NCBI GenBank assembly: GCA_041584015.1
Contig: JBFHES010000273.1
Location: 1-5,862, forward strand
DNA: 5,862 bases
Direction of reading: 5' to 3'
Origin: JBFHES01 sp041584015
Lineage (GTDB): Bacteria; Bacteroidota; Bacteroidia; Bacteroidales; M50B96
Part shown: positions 5,812 through 5,862 of the stretch, piece after piece
Position numbering within the stretch: the stretch's first letter is position 1
How the letters are laid out: each line of letters begins with the position of its first letter
Notes under the pieces: generated by a model
The model's database searches: none
What the model was told of the DNA's origin: nothing
Seen by the model: only the letters and a program-made list of their open reading frames with translations
Program-made: the position numbers and the translations under genes

Positions 5812-5862
5812 TTATTGCAACAGCTGTTACTGCTTTATAAACCTTTTGGGTATGCTTGCATC

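Noticed and set aside
5812..5862. Possible promoter at TATAAACCTTTTG near the right end
   Set aside because: The spacing between TA and TTTG does not fit TAnnTTTG, and no start codon or gene is visible downstream.

Overview
The window looks like chromosomal DNA from a member of the Bacteroidota. Two genes encode secreted proteins with type IX secretion (T9SS) C-terminal sorting domains. Promoter-like sites fit the Bacteroidota sigma consensus (-33 TTG, -7 TAnnTTTG), and the DNA is AT-rich. The genus cannot be fixed from the sequence; a free-living environmental Bacteroidota is a guess.

Left part (1-2484), signalling and metabolism. A plus-strand gene enters from the left edge and encodes the C-terminal part of a PAS-domain sensor. 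It meets, tail to tail with a 14-base gap, a minus-strand operon of two genes. The first operon gene (1327-2484) is an iron-containing alcohol dehydrogenase of the type called ErcA, a regulatory dehydrogenase first studied in ethanol signalling in Pseudomonas aeruginosa. The second (681-1349) starts inside the end of the first, with a 23-base overlap, and encodes a small cytoplasmic PAS protein. Both PAS proteins end in the same charged coiled-coil tail with a G-R-E-F-R-I-K-E-L core, and neither shows a histidine kinase domain after it. The likeliest reading is a sensory module in which an alcohol- or aldehyde-handling dehydrogenase works with kinase-less PAS proteins.

Middle (2485-2708), a divergent intergenic region of 224 bases. 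It holds a good candidate promoter for the dehydrogenase operon, with a 9-base direct repeat flanking its -33 element, a strong Shine-Dalgarno sequence that is unusual for this phylum, and a -7 element for the rightward gene.

Right part (2709-5811), two separate rightward transcription units for surface or secreted proteins. The first protein is a 288-residue signal peptide, jelly-roll and sorting-domain protein. The second is a 675-residue protein with a beta-propeller, a PKD domain, two Ig-like repeats and a sorting domain. Each gene is followed by its own intrinsic terminator, and the two hairpins share the same CCGATGC arms. The last 51 bases (5812-5862) show no gene or clear signal. I see no tRNA, rRNA, insertion sequence, CRISPR array or phage feature. 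No wholly new system is evident; the most interesting part is the ErcA and PAS module.
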